Source: an uncultured Duncaniella sp. (GTDB lineage: Bacteria; Bacteroidota; Bacteroidia; Bacteroidales; Muribaculaceae). From it: a stretch of DNA of 64,000 bases. The stretch spans positions 28,794 through 92,793 of the forward strand of contig CAJUIX010000012.1 in the NCBI GenBank assembly GCA_910586665.1. Reading direction: 5' to 3'. The first letter of the stretch is position 1. The number at the start of each line of letters is the position of its first letter. The notes under the pieces were generated by a model. The model ran no database searches, was not told the DNA's origin, and worked only from the letters and a program-made list of their open reading frames with translations. The translations under genes were made by a program, and so were the position numbers. This document shows, piece after piece, positions 61,076 through 64,000 of the stretch.

Positions 61076-61429
61076 ATGAGCGAGAAGACAACACTACTCA
61101 AAGACGCCCTGACTCCCGAGCTGCTAAGGCAGGTGCTCTCAAACTCCCTGCTCAAGGAGATTATGACGGATGCAATGACGTACAAAGGCTTGTTTCGGGC
61201 CTTGGACGAGACGAAAGATTTTGGACTGTATACCGGCGCGGGGGATGCTGCGACAGGAACGACACCCACCAAGGATCCCAAATGGCTGTTTGGAGCCTTG
61301 ATTGTCTTTCAAAGCAGACAAGGCATCATCCAAATACTCTTTTCAAACGCACTGGATGTCGCACTGAGGGAGTACAAGCATTACGACCTGTCCTGGCATC
61401 CCTGGCGCATACTCCAGTTTGCAACATAG
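61076..61429 (+). CDS. Fibre-tip cassette protein 5
   Basis: A 117-residue protein. MSEKTTLLKDALTPELLRQV is the anchor; the rest (AMTYKGLFRALDETKDFGLY, GALIVFQSRQGIIQILFSNA, YDLSWHPWRILQFAT) is a short tip domain. The ending (YDLSWHPWRILQ) is like that of cassette 6 (FVWSNWHVIR), so both may fold alike. Confidence 0.7.
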   Translation: MSEKTTLLKDALTPELLRQVLSNSLLKEIMTDAMTYKGLFRALDETKDFGLYTGAGDAATGTTPTKDPKWLFGALIVFQSRQGIIQILFSNALDVALREYKHYDLSWHPWRILQFAT

Positions 61430-61439
61430 CCAGTGGAGA

Positions 61440-61444
61440 GGAGG
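61440..61444 (+). promoter_or_regulatory. Shine-Dalgarno of cassette 6
   Basis: GAGGAGG, 10 bases before the ATG at 61455. Confidence 0.65.
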
Positions 61445-61454
61445 TGGTTGCGGC

Positions 61455-61757
61455 ATGAGTGATAAGACAACCATATTGACAACCGCCATACTTGAATCAT
61501 TGCTACCCGACGCACTGGTGAGGCGGTCATCAATAGGTGATGATGTCGACAACTGCACGGAGACAGGCATTTATCGCGTTGAGTCAATGTTTAAAAACAA
61601 TCCAACAAGAGGTTCCGCATTATTGATAGTCTGTAGGCTTGGCCTGGAGGCGATAGCCTTTCAGATTTTGTTTGGTCATCATGACGGCAGTATGCAATTT
61701 CGCTCATCGTGGACGCGCCCTGATTTTGTTTGGTCTAATTGGCATGTAATACGCTAA
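61455..61757 (+). CDS. Fibre-tip cassette protein 6
   Basis: A 100-residue protein. MSDKTTILTTAILESLLPDA is the anchor; IYRVESMFKNNPTRG, LLIVCRLGLEAIAFQILFGH and the final TRPDFVWSNWHVIR form the tip domain. It is the last cassette, followed by the structured intergenic region at 61776-62026. The start at 61455 is fixed by its Shine-Dalgarno. Confidence 0.7.
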   Translation: MSDKTTILTTAILESLLPDALVRRSSIGDDVDNCTETGIYRVESMFKNNPTRGSALLIVCRLGLEAIAFQILFGHHDGSMQFRSSWTRPDFVWSNWHVIR

Positions 61758-61775
61758 GGCTCAAAGCCAACAAAA

Positions 61776-61920
61776 AAAGCCCTCCGGCGCATCGCTGCGG
61801 CAGAGGGTCAATGAACAAAGTTCTAATTGTGATTAGAATACCACAAATTTAATCATTTTCTAAAACAGTGCAAAATGATTAAGCCTTAACCGGGGAGCGG
61901 GCATAATAAAAGCCCCCGGC
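61776..61920. terminator. Terminator-like hairpins after the fibre cassettes
   Basis: GCCCTC(C) and GAGGG(T) pair across 61779-61809 next to seven A, so it could end transcription on the minus strand. TTCTAAT/ATTAGAA at 61821-61838 and CCGGGG with CCCCGG across 61889-61919 form further hairpins. None is followed by a T-run on the plus strand. Confidence 0.45.
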
Positions 61921-61922
61921 CT

Positions 61923-62026
61923 GTTAGTAGTCCTCTTACCTACATACTAACAAAATGCGAGACACCGCACAGCCGGAGGCTAAAGCCTTTGACTGCGGTG
62001 TCTCGTTTTTATCATGTAGGTAAGAG
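61923..62026 (+). promoter_or_regulatory. Nested hairpins, possible attenuator before the HTH gene
   Basis: A 12-bp stem CGAGACACCGCA (61958-61969) with TGCGGTGTCTCG (61994-62005) runs into five T: a good intrinsic terminator. It is enclosed by CTCTTACCTACAT (61933-61945) and ATGTAGGTAAGAG (62014-62026), a 13-bp perfect inverted repeat. The first arm lies in the loop of a third hairpin, GTTAGTA/TACTAAC (61923-61929, 61945-61951). Confidence 0.7.
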
Positions 62027-62055
62027 TAACACAAAATTATAAAATTAATATTAAA

Positions 62056-62316
62056 ATGACAGCATTTGAAGTATTAAATCTCAATCGAGGACTGCTATAT
62101 TGTCTCAAGGATGCCGGACTGAGGGTTGCCGACGTCGATTATGTCGACCTGTATATGGATTATAGGGATATGGCCGCGAAGGGAGAGAAAGTGTCATATA
62201 TAGTGGCTGTGCTCGCTGAAAAATACGCCGTGAGCGAGCGGACGGTATACTCAAGTATAAAGCGGCTGGGAGCCGACTGCAACTGCCTTACAGTCGCTCG
62301 GGGGGGTAAAATTTAG
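62056..62316 (+). CDS. Small HTH protein, possible Mor/C-like activator
   Basis: An 86-residue protein. The C-terminal part (VSYIVAVLAEKYAVSERTVY, then SSIKRLG) has an HTH with the Mor/C-like pattern of a helix followed by SxRTVY. The N-terminal helices (VADVDYVDLYMDYRDMAAKG) could dimerise. Mu Mor and C activate middle and late promoters; the iterated sites at 42109-42168 would be natural targets. The position late in the phage is unlike Mu. A seven-G tract lies near its stop (62300-62306). Confidence 0.55.
   Translation: MTAFEVLNLNRGLLYCLKDAGLRVADVDYVDLYMDYRDMAAKGEKVSYIVAVLAEKYAVSERTVYSSIKRLGADCNCLTVARGGKI
62298..62309 (+). repeat. TCG7TAA motif, copy 5
   Basis: CTCG7TAAAATT, with seven G at 62300-62306, at the end of the HTH gene. 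With eight G the protein would end at the TAA instead of reading GKI before TAG. Confidence 0.6.
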
Positions 62317-62373
62317 ATTTGTCCCGGGTGGGACTGTATATTTGGCGTATGTTTAGTCTAATAAAATAGCGAT

Positions 62374-63012
62374 ATGAATAAGTATCATCACATCCTTAAC
62401 AAAATCCTTAACGAGGGCAGGAGGCAGGACAATAAAAAGGGTGGCATCGTCTATCTGCTTAACGAGCATATCACGCTCGAGCCGGCAGATTTGCTCGAGA
62501 TATTTGAGAGCCACGGGATAGCCCGTAAAAAGCTTAAAAGCGAGTTGTCGCTCTTCATGGCGGGCGAGCGCTCGGTGGAGCGTTACCGCCAGGAGGGTAT
62601 CGGCTGGTGGGATTATTGCGGGCAGAGCCTTGTCAACAGCTATCCCACATATATGGCCAAGCTGCCCGGTCTTATCCGCCGTATCAATACCGAGCGTCGC
62701 AACTCCAAAAATTATGTGCTGTTTCTCGGGGCGACCGATGCGGAGACCAACCAGGCGCCATGCCTGAGCCTGGTGCAGTTCCAAGTCGATGCCGGCGCCC
62801 TCGTGGTGTCGGCCTACCAACGCAGTTCTGACGCGAGCCTCGGGCTTCCGTCGGACATATATCATCTCTACCTAATATCGAGGATGATCGACATGCCTCT
62901 CAAGTCAATCACTATCAACCTCGGAAACGTCCACATATATGACAACAATATCGAGCCTACGCGCAGACTCCTTGCCGGTGAGGAGGGTGTCAGGTTTAGC
63001 CTTAATGTTTAG
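62374..63012 (+). CDS. Thymidylate synthase-family enzyme with dCMP-type active site
   Basis: A 212-residue protein. The TS fold is shown by Glu57 in ELSLFMAGERS and Trp79 in GIGWWDY, then the nucleophile Cys130 in NQAPCLSLVQ, Arg150, Ser151 and Asp153 in YQRSSDASLGLP, and His187 and Tyr189 in LGNVHIYDNN. Cys to Arg spacing (20) equals that of E. coli ThyA. At the place of ThyA Asn177, which reads the uracil, it has Asp161 (LPSD). dCMP hydroxymethylases have Asp there, so dCMP is the likely substrate. It may make modified cytosine for the phage. At 212 residues it is shorter than ThyA (264). Confidence 0.8.
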   Translation: MNKYHHILNKILNEGRRQDNKKGGIVYLLNEHITLEPADLLEIFESHGIARKKLKSELSLFMAGERSVERYRQEGIGWWDYCGQSLVNSYPTYMAKLPGLIRRINTERRNSKNYVLFLGATDAETNQAPCLSLVQFQVDAGALVVSAYQRSSDASLGLPSDIYHLYLISRMIDMPLKSITINLGNVHIYDNNIEPTRRLLAGEEGVRFSLNV

Positions 63013-63122
63013 GCGCCATACGGGTGGAGTTTGATGCGGCGGGTTTGCAGCGGTCGACGGCAGACCCGTTGCTTGTTTTTGGAGGCGACAGCCTACCTTT
63101 GCGGCTCTAATCTACAGTAATA

Positions 63123-64000
63123 ATGAGCAAGGTATTTATGTCGGCCCCGCTGCCGTTTGTGGGCCAAAAACGCATGTTTGCAGGTGAGTACAAAAGGCTA
63201 CTCGGTAACTATGATGACGCGACAGTCTTTGTGGACCTCTTTGGCGGGTCAGGCCTGTTGTCGCACATAACAAAGCGCCAGCGCCCGAATGCCACCGTCG
63301 TGTATAATGACTATGACAACTACCGTCGACGGATTGATAATATCGACAATACCAACCGTATCCTCGATAATTTGCGCGAGCTCCTTGCCGGGCAGCCACG
63401 CCTGAAGGCCGTGCCCGCGGATATTAAGGCCGCCATATTGTCGATGCTCGAGCGGGAGGAGGCTGAGACCGGCTTTGTCGATTATATCACCCTGTCGAGC
63501 TCTCTTTTGTTCTCGGGCAAGCGTGCGGCATCGCTGGGCCAACTGCGCAGGCAGACTATGTATAACTGCGTGAGGCGCGGATATTATGACGCAGAGGGCT
63601 ACCTCGAGGGACTCGAGATTGTAAGCTGTGACTATCGCGAGCTGTTTGACAGGTATAAGGGATGCCCGGATGTGGTGTTTTTGGTTGATCCTCCATATCT
63701 CAGTACCGATGTCGGTAACTACAATATGTCCTGGAGGCTGTCGGACTACCTCGATGTGCTCACCGTCCTTAAGGACAGCAGGTATGTGTATTTTACATCT
63801 GACAAGTCCGATATTATCGAGCTTTGCGAGTGGCTCGGCCGCAACCGGGGACTGGGTAACCCGTTTGAGGGAGCCGGGCGTGTAGATTTCAAGGCGTCAC
63901 TAAACTATAATTCCCGCTACACCGACATTATGCTATATTCAAAGGGTATAAGTATCTTTAAAAAATTAGTTAATACATTCGATTATGTTACGCCGCAGGC
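63123..64000 (+). CDS. Dam-type adenine-N6 DNA methyltransferase, cut by the window edge
   Basis: The frame is open to the edge (about 292 residues seen). LPFVGQKRMF and DLFGGSGLLS form the SAM-binding motifs and VDPPYLS the DPPY catalytic motif. NYNSRYTDIMLYSKG closes the D12-class core. It should methylate adenine in a short site in phage DNA. It follows the TS-family gene by 110 bases. Mu carries its DNA modification gene mom at the same end of the genome. Confidence 0.9.
   Translation, partial: MSKVFMSAPLPFVGQKRMFAGEYKRLLGNYDDATVFVDLFGGSGLLSHITKRQRPNATVVYNDYDNYRRRIDNIDNTNRILDNLRELLAGQPRLKAVPADIKAAILSMLEREEAETGFVDYITLSSSLLFSGKRAASLGQLRRQTMYNCVRRGYYDAEGYLEGLEIVSCDYRELFDRYKGCPDVVFLVDPPYLSTDVGNYNMSWRLSDYLDVLTVLKDSRYVYFTSDKSDIIELCEWLGRNRGLGNPFEGAGRVDFKASLNYNSRYTDIMLYSKGISIFKKLVNTFDYVTPQ

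Larger units (their letters stand above)
27541..64000. mobile_element. Mu-like transposable prophage, left boundary uncertain, right end outside the window
   Basis: It contains a leftward LexA/cI-like repressor, a MuA-type DDE transposase and MuB-type ATPase, DUF3164 and GemA-like early genes, a gp36-like DUF1320 protein, a DUF935 portal with MuF domain, a gpG-like protein, protease/scaffold, capsid and a complete set of tail genes. No integrase is seen. The left end is placed in the repeat-rich gap before the repressor because the gene order requires it; I cannot define the exact end or the target-site duplication. Confidence 0.85.

Noticed and set aside
60985..61458. 157-residue frame overlapping cassettes 4 and 5
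   Set aside because: It lacks a credible start and looks like a shadow of cassette 5. It is kept only as part of the G-tract slippage question.
1..64000. CRISPR array, rRNA or insertion sequence
   Set aside because: I saw no regularly spaced direct repeats with unique spacers, no rRNA sequence and no IS transposase. The only transposase is the phage MuA type.

Overview
The window comes from a GC-rich member of the Bacteroidales, most like the Muribaculaceae. Three things point there: the -7 promoter box TAnnTTTG recurs in front of genes on both strands, most genes lack a Shine-Dalgarno sequence, and the gene content is Bacteroidales-like (an outer-membrane beta-barrel protein with a carboxypeptidase-like N-terminal domain, secreted GH31 and GH43 enzymes, an EndA-type secreted nuclease, BACON and por-like C-terminal domains). 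The organism call is inference; the window holds no rRNA.

Bases 1-26528 are ordinary chromosome: the 5' end of pyrG, an HAD phosphatase, ribF, a large outer-membrane protein flanked by palindromic repeats, an O-methyltransferase/aroQ pair, a leftward cluster of small membrane protein, epimerase, glycosyltransferase and DUF389 genes, a Na/Pi transporter with a large hairpin in its leader, a HIT protein, a MntA/HepT toxin-antitoxin cassette with a HicB-like gene, panB, a secreted nuclease, a sufE-trmB-mrp operon, a GH31-GH43 operon, purN, a DUF2461 gene and a YafQ-type toxin-antitoxin pair.

Bases 26529-28080 are gene-poor, with one small gene and many direct and inverted repeats. The left end of a Mu-like transposable prophage should lie here. 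The prophage then runs past the right edge: LexA/cI-like repressor (leftward), early genes, MuA-type DDE transposase, MuB-type ATPase, a RecA-like ATPase, GemA-like and DUF3164 proteins. A leftward block follows (small and large terminase, gp36-like, a portal-MuF-nuclease fusion, gpG-like, a completion protein). Rightward late genes come next: protease/scaffold, capsid, endolysin and spanin genes, tail tube with a BACON domain, frameshifted tail chaperone, tape measure, baseplate and fibre proteins, a series of fibre-tip cassettes, a small HTH protein, a thymidylate-synthase-family enzyme with dCMP-type active-site residues, and a Dam-type methyltransferase cut by the window edge.

The most unusual items are in the prophage. 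(1) A strongly structured RNA of about 210 nt (about 36936-37147), with its own promoter and terminator, lies opposite to and immediately downstream of the capsid-toxin fusion gene. (2) 18-bp sites repeat with a 21-bp period at the divergent structural promoter, and a related sequence sits at the RNA's promoter. (3) A thymidylate synthase homolog carries Asp where dUMP enzymes have Asn, beside a Dam methylase, at the end of the phage where Mu carries mom. (4) A motif (TCG7-8TAA) occurs five times in the phage, three times at the ends of fibre cassettes where a change in tract length alters the reading frame. (5) Those cassettes carry perfect AGGAGG Shine-Dalgarno sequences, which are rare in this phylum.
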